From contig CALSFV010000213.1 of the NCBI GenBank assembly GCA_943737045.1, forward strand, positions 1,673,001 through 1,737,000: 64,000 nt of DNA, read 5' to 3'. This stretch comes from Parapristionchus giblindavisi (taxonomy: Eukaryota; Nematoda; Chromadorea; Rhabditida; Diplogasteridae). The position numbers and the translations under genes were made by a program. The notes under the pieces are model-generated. The model was not told where the DNA came from. It was given only the letters and a program-made list of their open reading frames with translations, and made no database searches. Positions 10,841 through 22,709 of the stretch are shown here, in pieces (position 1 is the first letter of the stretch; each line of letters starts with the position of its first letter).

Positions 10841-10961
10841 TTAAAGAAACACCCCGATCTAATTTGAAACTATCCGCTCAGGCAATGCTCTCTCGCTTTC
10901 TTTGTCTACGAGATTGCGTTACCAGAGAGGAGGGTAAAAATAGGTCGGGGTGTGTCTTTAA
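10841..10961. mobile_element. Hairpin MITE, family H1, best-preserved copy
   Basis: 121 bp with mirror termini TTAAAGAAACACCCCGA and TCGGGGTGTGTCTTTAA. The centre CTCTCTCGCTTTCTTTGTCT is the loop region. This is the clearest view of the family: inverted ends inside TTAA, ~120 bp, no coding. Confidence 0.85.
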
Positions 10962-11093
10962 TAAGTGATAGCCTTAAGTGAACTTATCCCATTTATTCCA
11001 TCCTAAGAAGACCTTAACTCTGTTAATTTCGTCTTAAGACGACCTTAACTCCATTAAGTTCGTCGTGGTGGCGATCGTCGAGGCAGTGCGCAG

Positions 11094-11179
11094 ATGAATG
11101 TAGCCTCCACGTTCTTCAATATCAACTTGGTACCCGACCCTGATAATGTGCCCGAACATGAACCAGATGAGGAACTACT
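11094..11179 (+). CDS. Candidate alternative first exon of the RGS gene
   Basis: ATG opens 28 codons (MNVASTFFNINLVPDPDNVP, then an acidic tail) up to a good donor, ACT|GTACGT, leaving two bases of a codon. That phase matches the acceptor at 15172, where CT+A would make Leu. Upstream the same frame stays open to about 11060 behind a weak acceptor (CCATTAAG), so it could also be an internal exon. Support is from codon character, donor and phase only. Confidence 0.4.
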
Positions 11180-11366
11180 GTACGTTATCACAATTATCAC
11201 TTACTTATGACTTAGAACTTAAAAGATTTTTATCCTTATTAGCTTACTTATATAACAGTTCTTACTTATACAGACCGATTTCTATATTTTAGTTACAAAT
11301 TCTTCACTTCCTTAACGTATTTGCAAATAGCTATTGTGTTCTTAACTGTCAGACGTTCTCATAAAC

Positions 11367-11487
11367 TTAAAGAGAGCGTAACCTCATTGAATGGTCTCTT
11401 CGACGCGCGATGCTTTCTCGTTGTTAGAGAACAGAGAAATAGTGTGCACAGTGAAGAGACCATTGAGAGGGGTAACGCTCCCTTTAA
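11367..11487. mobile_element. Hairpin MITE, family H1 variant
   Basis: 121 bp, same length and TTAAAG...CTTTAA termini as the 10841 copy, but a different inner palindrome: AATGGTCTCTTC...GAAGAGACCATT. It shows that the ends are conserved while the arm interior varies. Confidence 0.8.
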
Positions 11488-11878
11488 ATACAGTGGCTAA
11501 TGTAAGCTAAGTGTTAGTCCAGTTTCACTTTATCACTAGTATAGTCATTATTAAAAATGAATTATTTCTATTGCTCAACATTTTATTATAATTGCTGTTC
11601 TCAGATCCGTTTTTCATTATTAATATGGTTAGAGTCCTTGATATAATCAACAATCTTTCCAATGTTCCTTGTCATTCTCGTTCTTGAAACTAATCTTTGT
11701 ACATATTATAGTCTCTGCTTTCCATTAGATAGATAACTAACTCAAACAACCTTCTTAATCTGACTTTCCCTGTAGGGGAGAAGGAAGGCGGAGTAGAGAG
11801 CTTCGCATTTATGTATGGGTTTATACCGATAATAATCCATCTTCGCCAACTCCTTTTTGCCTGAATTATCCTATCAAT

Positions 11879-11994
11879 ATGGAGCGGTTCCCGAAACATT
11901 ACGAGCATAAGACGAAGATTCTCAAACGATCGAAGTCGATCACATTGGCGACACATTGGAGACAGGCAGCGACGGACTTTGTTATGAGATGCAG
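11879..11994 (+). CDS. Candidate alternative first exon of the RGS gene (basic N-terminus)
   Basis: ATG opens 38 codons ending at GCAG|GTACTG. The peptide is strongly basic (contains YEHKTKILKRSKSITLATHW), unlike the acidic candidate at 11094. It ends with two bases (AG) of a codon, so it can splice in frame to the exon at 15172. A basic, possibly amphipathic N-terminus is plausible for an RGS protein that needs membrane contact, but that is inference. Confidence 0.45.
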
Positions 11995-12893
11995 GTACTG
12001 GAATGAAATGAGCGCGTGTCGAGACAAAAAAACGCTAGAGATGCACACGAAATTAGGCCTACGTAACGATTAACTCGGTTTTTTATATCAACGCGATTGA
12101 TTGGTTATATTCCGATTGTTTTTCCCTTCTTGAGTTTTGGGCAGGACACTCCTCGAAATTCATATCAAGTAAAATACTACGTAGATAAAGGTAGATCACT
12201 TATAATACTAGATGAACATCCCTACTTCATCTAATATTTTACTTGATAGGAATAAATTGATTGATTGACTCCTCGAAATAGCTCCAAAGTGTGGTTCTAG
12301 CTGCACTTAGGCTGCTTTTTACCAATATTTACCTGCTTTCTCAAAACGCTATTTTGGTATATTCGCTAGGGAACTCTATTTACCGTAAGCACTGTAGACG
12401 ATCCGATCATCACATTTATAATTCAGAAGACTCTTCTTCTGGCCTATTTGATACTTCAGATATTATTCTGTGTGATACTAGTCAATAACAACCTGATACC
12501 TCACCTTATTTCTTTCCTCCTCAAGTTTTCGTATCCACTTTATGCCAAATATAAATTGCTCTTTGATCTCTTCTCTTCTTATCACACTAGATACATAAAG
12601 TGAACTCTGTAATCTGATCCAGTTGATCGCTTCTTCGCTCACAAGTGCTCCCGTCCTCTGATCTCTTGAAAACTAAGGCACTGAATTTTGCTCGATAGAA
12701 TATAATCATAATCTCTTTTCTGGGCTGAAAAGAGAGGAAACTGCACATATAATCTTTGCATTATTACTGATATCTGATACTACCAGTAATCTCAGACTCT
12801 GCATCCCAAAAGTCTTCTTCTCATATTTATACGTGTTTGGAACTTTTTGTCGCCTAGCCTTCGTTTAAGCGCGTCTATTGATTAATTCTGGCT
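11995..12893. other. Non-coding, upstream of the RGS start codon
   Basis: No gene seen. It probably contains promoter or 5' intron sequence of the RGS gene. No clear TATA box or trans-splice acceptor could be singled out. Confidence 0.3.
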
Positions 12894-15800
12894 ATGATAT
12901 CGATCCCAGTCAGGATTGATACTATGTATGTCAAGTCTCGGCAGGAGAAGACCATGGAAAAGTACGCCATACCGTATACAGTACCACCGCGGATACCCAA
13001 GATATCCAGACGCAGTAATAGCATAGCTCCACAGAAGATGTGCGCACAGAAGCGTCGAAGTCTATCGCTTAGGTATGCATAGTCAGTTATTCCTTTGGTG
13101 GATTGAATCATCTATGTACGATGTTCAAAGAAATGATGACATAGAAGTGAAGTGATTTTTCGCCGTTTCTCAGTTTTTATTTACCAAATCACTGCACAAC
13201 ATTCATTAGATTTCTTCCATAGCAATCATTTTAGCAATTGTTTCAAGTCGTTTCATGATTTCGAAAGTCGTCCCAACGTATAGCAGATATATTCGTAAAT
13301 TAGTTTTTTGAAAGCACTAACGATAATCCTTTCATCACGCAATTCTTTCTTGCAGTATGAAAACGAACAAAAAAGTTGCATATGCAGTAAACATTATCGT
13401 GGTTTCCAAATGCCAACGTAATGTCGCAGAATACTACTTCTTTTTCAGTTTTCTATATTTTGGTCCCTGAATGTAGGCTATACTTTGGTTATACCGCACC
13501 AAAATTAATCTTGCTGTCTGACCTTCATCTTCTGCGTGCTTCAGCGTTCTCTCTCATAATCGCTAACTTTCTCTCGCTGTTTCAACTGTCAAGGATTGTA
13601 CGGCATATTGCTCATTATCAGATTTAGTTTTAATCGTATTGTTGGGTTGCACTAGCTTTGAACATTTATTTATGATCTTAGATTTTTGAATTTTCCATAA
13701 CACTTTTCCAGTTATCAATGACGAATGGACTGGGAATGAACTGACTTGATTATATAGTGATAATTTATATGATTTTTATTCAATATAGTGGTTCCTATTA
13801 ATCTACAAGAGTGTAGTCTAAAACGCACATTTCACTTCAGTTCGGTCAGCAGAAATTCATCAATGCGTCGTCGAGCGGGAACCTACGAGTCAGTTTGATT
13901 TTTTCACATTTCTAGAAGGTTTTTTTTTCAAATTTCATTGTCAGCTCATTATTTTCGTTTATTTTCTCGATAAATAAATGATTTTAGCGACAGAAAATTT
14001 TTATCAAAACAAGTTGTTTAACACTACACAATCATGAAATACGTTAAGATATCGAAATCATTTTTTTCTCCGTCTGATCATTTCATTATTACTCATCCAT
14101 CATTTAATGCCAATCATTTCCTCCCCAAGTATCCTGCGTAAAACAATAAACAAAGCTACTGTATATGACAACATTCAGGATAGGTTCTTTAATTCTTATA
14201 AAACTGAATAAACATACCATGTTATTGAGTGGCGAGAGCATAAAATTTATATCCAATCCCGCGGCTCGATAACATAATAATGTACATATGTTCTCTGTTA
14301 CTTCGTAGATAGAATATCAGCTCGTGCCTTACATTTCACTTATAACAAAGTTAGGACCGAGCTGATAAATTCATGTTTGAATTCAAAATTTTAGCCAAAG
14401 CAAAGCGTTTCTTATTAGTGTACGGTATTCATTTGACACTGTTTAATTCCATCTTTTGTTTATCATTTATAATGTTCTTAATTCTCACGCCAAACAATTT
14501 GTACCGCAACATTTATGGAATTTTTAGCGGTATCTCTTGGGAAAGCTCCTAGAAATGTTTATAGTAGACGATATTTGATTGATCTTTCATCTTTCCTCTG
14601 GTTATAATCGTGCTCTTTTCGTTCTATATCCCTAGTCATCATCGTTAGATATGATTCATTTGACATTATTACGGTAGATATAAATATATTTGCGTATTAA
14701 TATATATCATGCATTACTATAACTAATCCCTTGACGTCGTATCTCGTGTGCACATCAGGATGATTTTCACGTATCTGGAATATTCGTGACCCTTAGAATG
14801 ATTTACAGTATACTGTCTGGAGCCATATGCATTTATTGACATATATAAGAGATGACATTATGCATGAGAGATAGTCTTGGTCGCGAGAATCGTAAGAATA
14901 ATATGGATTATGTGTGGTTTGATGTTGCAATGATTACTTTCCTAGAACGAAAATAGTGAAACGACCAGGGATAAATCGGAAAATGATATCATTATCGCTA
15001 TTTCATAGTAATTCAGTGCTGAGTGATAAATGGCTTTGTGCGGAAAGTAATTGAAAAGTTATCCAGTGTTCTGGTGTTTGAAGTGCCCTTTACAGAGATC
15101 AATCTTAATTCACAATGTAGTAAAATAATAAACAATTTCTTGTCTTGATCCTTAATCTTTGATCTTTAAAGATCATCGTCTCGTGGAAACTCAGCTTCAT
15201 CCAACGGTCGTTCAGAGAGTCGTCTTTCTCCAAATCAATCGGTAAAATTTACAAAATATTTTGGGCTTATCCGGGGACCGACCCTGGTACCTCTCTTGCA
15301 CTAACCATACCTTTCTACCCGACCATACTTGACCAAGTCTAAGATAAACTTATCGTTCAGGTTAAGTCAAAGAGTGGATCTCGTTCGCCTTCTCCCGGAG
15401 GCAGCAGATCATCCAATCCCATTCGTGTGACACATAAATCAGAGGATACATCTGTACCGTGTCATCGACCAAAATCTGCTCACGTATGTTTCATCGTCTG
15501 TAACGCGTTATTGGAGATGTATTTGACATCTTAAAATAATATTACTTGAAAATAAAATAAATAAATAAATAAATGAAAAAAATGAGACGAGGTTGACCTT
15601 TTGAAATTATTTTACAGTTTTTTTTCCAAAAAATTGTGAAACAATTTATGTTACGGGAAAAATTTGATTCGAATTTAGAAAAAAAAGAATATAAACGGGT
15701 TGAAGTGGAGTCAATGATCTCTTAATATCCGTGAATGCAAAACATGCGTGTTTCTCAGAATAAAATATCTCTGTCCGTACACTTCATTATTCAATCAATC

Positions 15801-18800
15801 AAAAGGACTGCTCGATCTAGTCGGAACATTCTTCATGTGACAGATTCATGTGAAACGTGTACCTATCATTTCATGTATTCGTATTCAAATCAAAGGGACG
15901 ACTTTTAATCCGGTAGGTCGAACTCGCGCGCTTTCTAGTAATACTCTCACTGGCACTCTTATCTTCACTTCATTGTACTTCGTGCGCATTTGCCCATTTA
16001 AAAAATCGTTTCGCTCGTATTTCTCATGTATCATCTTCATTTGTCGATAGTACGGTACAAATATTATACGTGAAAGCAAGTTTCTTCTCTGGGTGGTCCT
16101 TGCCTTGCCCACGGCAAACGTGGGTACGTCTTGCATGTGCTCATATATAAATAACTTCTACTTTTTGGCTCAGGATTAATTGTGCCCATTGAAAATTTGA
16201 AAACAGGGGATACTGTTGACTGGTTGACATCGACTCAATGATCTTTTCGTATCCACGAATGCAAAACACGTTTCCCAGCTCCGGGAAAAAGTCAATCAAC
16301 GCCTCCTCTACACTCCTTTTCCACTTCTTCTACATTATTTTCTCACCTTCATTCAATATCTCTCGATTTCCATTTATCTTCTTAATCCCATCGATAATTC
16401 CTTATACTACGCTCATATTACATTCCTATTTTATCCACTATGGCACATGGCATTTCAAAGGAATATCCCCCATTCCACGCTCTTCGCATCCGCAATACTC
16501 TCTCGTAACAAAGAAAGTGAGAGAGCATTGCCAGATCGAAAAGTTTCAAATCTTCTCGGGGTGTGCGTTTAACATCTGTATTAAGTTGAATATCTTTCCA
16601 TAGCATCTGTTTTTGTTGGTTTTGAACCGCATCCGATTATTTCGGGTTCAATTAAAGTACTGTATCCGAACAAATTGCGCGAAAACACAGTGTATCTTCG
16701 GTCGCTGGTTAACACATCACACAGGTTTTTTATTGTGCAATGAGTCGATAGTAGCCTTTCGTCCTTTGAAATCGCATATTCCACAAACTTCCTGCTTTCT
16801 GAAATTCCTAGTATTATTAACACGGTGATGATGTATACATGCAATATCATCGTCACTATAATATTTTAAAATACTTTATTTGTTAGACGGAATCTAGTCA
16901 TTAGCCATGGATATGACATCATAGTCATTCAACCATTTCTTATACGTACTGGATTAATGATGATTTCCGTGAAAATTCCCATCTGAAGGGCATAATAACA
17001 AGGGTATATCTCTCGTTATCCCATCAAAGCAACGACGGCAAAAAGGCGTCAACGCTAACAACTACCTATGTCTGAGTAACTGCTATCTCGTATCCAAGGG
17101 CGATATAGCTACCTATACAATATACAACGTGCGTCTTTCTCTGAATCTGTCTTTTCTCTCCCTTATCCCCCGTCCTCTGATCCAATTATATCGATATGTA
17201 CGGCAAACGTGTACAGGTGAAGCATTTTTGTTCTCGTCCGGGTTTTATTTACCGGCCACGTCCGGCGATTAGCCTCGGCCTTATATTTCGCTCACGTGAA
17301 TAGGGCTCGTTAGGGGATTAAAGGTGCGATACTCAAGGGAAGCTTAGGCTCATCAAGCGGGGGTTTGTTATCACGAGGATTTAGTGACATCCATTAGTTA
17401 GCTCCCAGAGGACTGCCCTGGACTGTATAGTTTCATCTAACCTTCAATGTATAGTAGTTCGAATCGGGTCATACATAGGGCACTTGATAGGGCCAAAGTT
17501 GCTCCCATTCGAGTCTCGCCTTTGAAAAGAAACTGCAGCGGCGATAAAGTAAGAGGAAGGATTTTGAATATTCCTGAAAATAGATTAATTTTTTCTAGTC
17601 GCTTTGATATGTACAGTTCGTTTTTTGTAATTATAATAAAAAATTTGAGGTGATGGATCAGCTCAATAAGGACATGGCTAGTCTGTTCGATCCGGCCACC
17701 AGACCTGCCAGGTTTATTTTTTAAAATTTATTTACTGAAATTACTTTGTTCTTTTTCATATTCTATCCGAAGATGCGTGAAATAGGTTTCGCGCGTTTTC
17801 ATATATTTTATTTGCTTTAGAGAAGCAATCCTTGCTTAGTTTTATGGTCTTGTTGTTAAAACAATAAATAGTAAAAAAGTTAACGATGATGTAGATAATG
17901 CGAAACGGAGTGTGAAGAATTTAAGGAAAAAATAAGGAAAGGAAGAGTGTAAAACGCGTAGGATTTTCGCTGCCTCTCTATTCTTTTCACATCTTTTTAA
18001 ATAGAACATAAAGTCAATCAATAATATTGATAGTAGCATCGTGAATAAAATGGAAAGACTGGGAAGGAAAAATACAGTTGAATTTGTTGATGTTGTTGCT
18101 AAATAGCGATAACATACATGAGTTTACTTCTCCAATCAAAGTTGAAAAATCATCATGGATGCCCATGAACTCTACTAAATCCATCAGAGTGAATGACACC
18201 CGAACTCAACCTCCTCGACTGCTGTGGTTGGAGGTAGTACAAGCAAAGATACCCTCTACCGTGCACCCTCGCTCCATCAATGCACTCCTACTCAAGACAT
18301 GGGAAGAATTCTATGACTGCCACCTGCGGGAATCACTATTTGCATATGAGAAGAGGCCTGTGCCAATTACAACTTCTTTTATCTCTTCGGAGAGAAACTT
18401 GAAATTTGCCTTGAGAGATTCCCGTGATTTTGTTTAAATCCATAATGAAAAGCGTGAGAAATGTGAGCAATTCATGATATTTCGCAGATACAGACAACAC
18501 AAACATCATAATCACTACACAAAGATATATTTTAGGAAGTTTTAACACTGAATAAATATCATTCAAAAGAAGGAACTAAAGCAAATCCTGAAATTGTTAA
18601 ATGTATAAAATGTTTGTACTTTCGGTGGTCTAAATCATTCTTTTTTTCTTATTATTTCTCTATCATCTATAATAGATATTTCTAGACCCAAACCAGAGAT
18701 GCCCAGTCCCGACAACGTCGAATACCCACGTGCTGCCAGTTGGTCATCGTGCAAGCTGAGCGTTCTTCTCGCTGATGATAAGGGTACTTAAGCCTTAGCT

Positions 18801-20354
18801 ATTACATCTGAAAGCACACCCCAAGCTTTACTATCCGTATGGACAACACTCTCACATAACAAAGTAAGCGAGAGAGTGTGGCCAGAGCGGAGGGTTACAA
18901 ATTAGCATGGTGTTAGCCTGATTGAAGTTGAAGTCTTTAAGGTCGACAGCTCTTCCGTGTATTCCTGTGGGATTCGTTGGCTGAGGAGAATCTTCACTTC
19001 ATCGAGGCCACTGACAAACTGAAGAAGATGATGAGTAACGATGAGAAGAAGGTACTTAGCTTAAGTCACGACTTTAGAATTTAACTTGGATGTCTTAATG
19101 ATATGTCCATCTTAAGGCCTTCGCCAACGAGATTCTCCGCAACTACGCTCAATCTATAAATCTCTCCATGACTTCAATGCAGGTGTGTGATGGGGATACG
19201 GTAACACTCGGTGCTTAGACTGCTTTCAACTGTGCCGACATTTACCATATGTGCGAATAGTCGTAGAAAACGATTGTGGTGTAGAATGTGGTGCATCGAG
19301 TGATGAAATGAATTCTGTAATTTCCAGAAGATCACCGAATCGGCCAACTCTAATGACATCGATGTGAACGACTGGGCACCTGCCATCAAGGAGGTCAGAC
19401 ACATCGCTTAATGCTACTTAAAACCCTAATTTGAAACTATCCGCTCTGGCAATGCTTTCTGGAATTCTTTGTCTTGTAAGGTATGGCGTTGCCAGAGCGG
19501 ACAGTCAAATTGGCTCGGGGATTGCCTACAAGAAAACTTACTTAAGGATGCTTACAAGGGAACTATCTCAGCTTGCTTTTTTTAAACTGGATGAAATTTT
19601 GCATAGACATAGCTGAACATATTCTAAGATCAAGTGTGAAGTCTACAAATTCTGGCAGGCAATGGCCGAGCCAGAAAATTGGTCCAAAGTTTTGACCCAT
19701 ATTCAATTAAGTTTCACACGCTCTGTGTCAAAATGATTTTCCGATTCATGGTCTGTTCCTTGAAAGGAACAAACAAGTGGAGCGGTGGTGTAGTGGCGAA
19801 GTGTCTTCGTTACCTTGGCAACAGTAGTGGGTTCGATGCCACTATGCTGCAAATTTTTTTGCATTTTTTTAAAAAGATGGATAAATGTTCATTTTTTCAA
19901 TATTATTTATTTATATATTTATACCATCAAATATTATGAGTAGGGGTGATATGTATAAAGGCAGAAGAGGGATAAATGGATTTCCGTCGCATAAGGCGCT
20001 TTCGGTTTTGGCACGGTAGCAGTTTTCATGGTAAGGGTTTCAGGTACGAATTCAAATACAATTTAAATATTAAACTATTCGCTGTATTGATCTTGTCAAC
20101 TGTGCGAGACCAGATGTTATTTAAAAAAACGTAGTTTTATTTAGACGTTTAGGGGACTATTTCTCCATCATCATTGAAAGTAAACTAACTACAATGAAAA
20201 ATATGAATAATATGAAAGAATACAAGTGGACTAGAGAGGGAAAGAACGCAACCGTAGAATTAGATGCAATGAAAGAATGAAAGGAATAAGAATGAGATAA
20301 ACATGGACGCTTTGGTTGGAGTGATGTTTGGGACGGCAGGTCAGATAGAGGGAG

Positions 20355-20407
<53 letters not shown>

Positions 20408-22709
20408 GAGAGGAAGAGAACAATCGTGCTGAACTGTCTATAGGACTCTTACAATTATCCTTGCTCAACTTCTTTGATCACAGTCACACAGAGAGAGGAA
20501 GAGAGTGTGACTGTGATCAAAGAAGTTGAGCAAGGATAATTGTAAGAGTCCTATAGACAGTTCAGCACGATTGTTGCTACCGTGCCAAAACCGAAAGCGC
20601 CTTATGCGACGGAAATCCATTTATCCCTCTTCTGCCTTTATACATATCACCCCTACTCATAATATTTGATGGTATAAATATATAAATAAATAATATTGAA
20701 AAAATGAACATTTATCCATCTCTTTAAAAAATGCAAAAAAATTTTGCAGCATAGTGGCATCGAACCCACTACTGTTGCCAAGGTAACGAAGACACTTCGC
20801 CACTACACCACCGCTCCACTTGTTTGTTCCTTTCAAGGAACAGACCATGAATCGGAAAATCATTTTGACACAGAGCGTGTGAAACTTAATTGAATATGGG
20901 TCAAAACTTTGGACCAATTTTCTGGCTCGGCCATTGCCTGCCAGAATTTGTAGACTTCACACTTGATCTTAGAATATGTTCAGCTATGTCTATGCAAAAT
21001 TTCATCCAGTTTAAAAAAAGCAAGCTGAGATAGTTCCCTTGTTAGGATACTTACAGAAAATTAAAGCTAAGTCATCGTTTAGGTTCGTCGTCTACTAGAG
21101 AACGATCAACTGCCTCGTTTCCGTCGTTCAGACATCTTCCTCGAGGTACAGTTACCAATCGTTACAGTAGCCGGTACCTCCGTACTATGCTACACGGTAC
21201 TAGATTAGGGTACATTACGGTACTCTGGAACCATCGTGACAAAACCTCATTGCAGTTTCTGGAGCTGATTCTGCCTCGTTCGTACGCGGAGAAATGGGCG
21301 ACGACATTCGAGGCGCTACTTGGCAATCATGTAAGAACATTAAGAAAATAGATTTAGGCCAAAATAATTCGGTCCCGAGTGACACTCATTAGACGGTATC
21401 TATAAAGCACGAAAAAAAACGTTTCTTGCAACCTTGACGTCGTGCTTCCTGAATATACAGCCAATCTTTTTGTACTAGTCTGCGGTGAAGGTATCGCTTT
21501 CGAACGGTTTTATTTGACTTTTTAAAATAATTTATGATTTTAAACAAATCATTAAAATATTTAAAGGTCGGTCGACATCACTTCCGCATCTTCCTCAAGT
21601 CGATTAGGGCTGAGGAGAATCTTCGCTTCTGGGACGCGGTTCGTTGATAAATCGATGAATCTTTTCAGGGCAATGAATCACTTTCAAAATACGCAAGTCG
21701 ATACAGCGTCCAATGTATTGCATATTTGATCCTCACTGTCAAGTATTAGAAAATGACACGAGCAATGTTAACAATTATTATATTTATGTAATTGTCCATT
21801 GCAGGTAGTGGAGTTTCGTGGCGCTCGTGGAAAGGGTATTCCCACTCAAGCTAAGGATATCATTGCCACATTCTTGGCTGAAGGAGCAATCAATGAGGTA
21901 GGAAGAGGAACTTAAACAAATATTATATGTATTTTGACTCAATACTCTGCACTCTCGTAACACTTTTAGTGTAAAGATAGTTTGAGAGAGTATGAAAAGA
22001 GTGTGGATTTTGTGTTGAATTATACAAAAATTAAATTAAATTTTACATTAAGGTATTCCTTCCGTTCGGCGTCAAGCAATTGATCGATAGCAAGGTACGG
22101 TAGACAAGAAAATTTATTTTATAAATCGGTGATTTCATTTTTCCAATTTTAGGTAGCCGAGGGACAATTCGAGATCTCACTTTTCGATGAGGCTACCAAG
22201 CATGTTGAACAGGTAGCGAATTTAAATTTGGTAAAATAGATATCACCCTGATATTTTGAATCTTTTAGTAAACACACAAGAATACTTATTACGTTATTTT
22301 TTATTTCCCCTTTATTTCGACTGTCTCGTTCATGCGTGAGCAGGTGACAAAATACATTTATTTTCTATCATAACATGGAATGAAGTAGGTGTTATGGCTA
22401 TATGTCTCTCAGTGCATAATAATACCTTTGTGCGGAATATTTCATATGAATGAGATAGATAGACGAGTTTGCCTTGCCAGACGGTACATTGAAAAAGAGA
22501 TTGATAATGAAAATAGAAAAGAAACATGTGTGGTTTTTTTTTTATTCTTTCATTTCAAACTATCCCTATGTCCTCTACTAAAGCTCAAAGCTAAATTACA
22601 TGTTCTAACAATCAATATACCATATTTATAGGTGCTCCGTAACGATCCCTACGTTCGATTCTTGCAGAGCAGTGAATATCTTGATCTACTCTCCCGTCTC
22701 ACTCGCTGA
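12894..22709 (+). CDS. rgs-3: Regulator of G-protein signalling with two RGS domains (15 exons)
   Basis: Exons: 12894-13072, 15172-15241, 15361-15483, 17650-17711, 18686-18783, 18942-19051, 19117-19182, 19328-19393, 21083-21145, 21256-21330, 21567-21638, 21805-21897, 22053-22094, 22153-22212, 22632-22709. All introns are GT-AG, phases agree, and the total of 1257 nt gives 418 residues plus TGA. An in-frame TGA lies just upstream of the ATG. Residues ~1-160 are basic then Ser/Arg-rich and probably disordered (SGSRSPSPGGSRSSN). RGS domain 1 (~164-285) opens with WSSCKLSVLLADDKG and has EENLHFI. RGS domain 2 (~293-414) opens WATTFEALLGNH and has the canonical EENLRFW, ending at a short tail. Such domains bind G-alpha and speed GTP hydrolysis, in the cytosol and at membranes. 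Domain 1 lacks the usual Trp after EENLxF. Tandem RGS domains are the architecture of C. elegans RGS-3, a sensory-neuron regulator; the symbol rests on that, not on alignment. Introns 1, 3 and 8 are large; introns 3, 5 and 8 carry MITEs or foldbacks. Confidence 0.85.
13073..15171 (+). other. Large first intron of the RGS gene
   Basis: 2.1 kb, AT-rich, donor AG|GTATGC, acceptor CTTTAAAG. A short open piece at ~13847-13892 follows a TTTCACTTCAG acceptor and starts MRRRAGTYES, but its phase does not fit exon 2. GATC-rich sequence (TTGATCCTTAATCTTTGATC) directly precedes exon 2 and belongs to the GATCAAA motif scattered through the window. Confidence 0.55.
15484..17649 (+). other. Intron 3 of the RGS gene
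   Basis: 2.2 kb without supported coding. It holds an (AAAT)n run at ~15555-15574, an H1 MITE at 16455 and a small perfect hairpin CCCACGGCAAACGTGGG at ~16108. The 17200-17420 part is less AT-rich and may be conserved, but I cannot assign it. Confidence 0.5.
16455..16573. mobile_element. Hairpin MITE, family H1, in RGS intron 3
   Basis: ACTCTCTCGTAACAAAGAAA..GTGAGAGAG centre with CTCGGGGTGTGCGTTTAA at the right end. Orientation is reversed relative to 10841, as judged by the loop sequence. Confidence 0.7.
18817..18920. mobile_element. Hairpin MITE, family H1, in RGS intron 5
   Basis: CACACCCCAAGCTTTACTAT..ACACTCTC..GCGAGAGAGTGTGGCCAGAGCGGAG. The MITE makes up most of the 158-bp intron, ending ~20 bp before the exon at 18942, so it may influence splicing of this intron. 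Confidence 0.7.
19418..19531. mobile_element. Hairpin MITE, family H1, in RGS intron 8
   Basis: CTATCCGCTCTGGCAATGCT and GCGTTGCCAGAGCGGACAGT form clear inverted arms. It lies 24 bp after the exon end at 19393 and just before the large palindromic element. Confidence 0.75.
19779..19852 (+). other. tRNA-like module, left arm of the RGS-intron foldback
   Basis: A box TGGTGTAGTGG fits the consensus exactly. The T arm is intact as TAGTGG/CCACTA around GTTCGATG. The 3' end reads ATGCTGCA. The anticodon arm (GTTACCTTGGCAAC) forms an odd stem without a standard 7-base loop, so it is tRNA-like, not a confident tRNA. Confidence 0.6.
20022..20418. repeat. Left-arm-only insertion with (AG)n microsatellite
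   Basis: Present only in the left arm; the uninterrupted right arm reads straight across (GCACGGTAGCAACAATCG in the left-arm sense). It includes an (AG)n tract at ~20359-20413. No clear TIRs or TSD were found at its ends, so its origin is unknown. Loss from the right arm is the alternative. Confidence 0.6.
20746..20819 (-). other. tRNA-like module, right arm of the RGS-intron foldback
   Basis: Exact mirror of the module in the left arm, with the same A box, T arm and 3' end, read on the minus strand. The two modules face each other across the palindrome centre. Confidence 0.6.
21930..22012. repeat. Small hairpin in RGS intron 12, possibly an H1 remnant
   Basis: CTCAATACTCTGCACTCTC and GAGAGAGTATGAAAAGAGTG are loosely inverted around ACACTTTTAGTGT. 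The composition resembles the H1 family but the ends are lost. Confidence 0.35.

Larger units (their letters stand above)
19556..21042. mobile_element. Palindromic (MULE-like?) foldback inside RGS intron 8
   Basis: Outer arms 19556-~20021 and ~20578-21042 are almost perfect inverted copies. Inner arms ~20419-20489 and 20505-20577 continue the palindrome around a 15-base loop. The left arm alone carries an extra ~397 bp (20022-20418). The flanks AGGATGCTT and AGGATACTT resemble a 9-bp target duplication with one mismatch, which with long TIRs would fit a Mutator-like element; no transposase is present, so this class is tentative. Each arm carries a tRNA-like module. The insertion sits wholly inside the intron and accounts for most of its length (1689 bp). 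Confidence 0.8.

Noticed and set aside
20157..20468. 103-codon minus frame with a Ser-Leu run
   Set aside because: It is translated from the (AG)n microsatellite; low complexity only.
19679..20917. Identical 86-codon frames in both arms of the RGS-intron foldback
   Set aside because: They are mirror copies produced by the palindrome and run across the tRNA-like module. No coding character.
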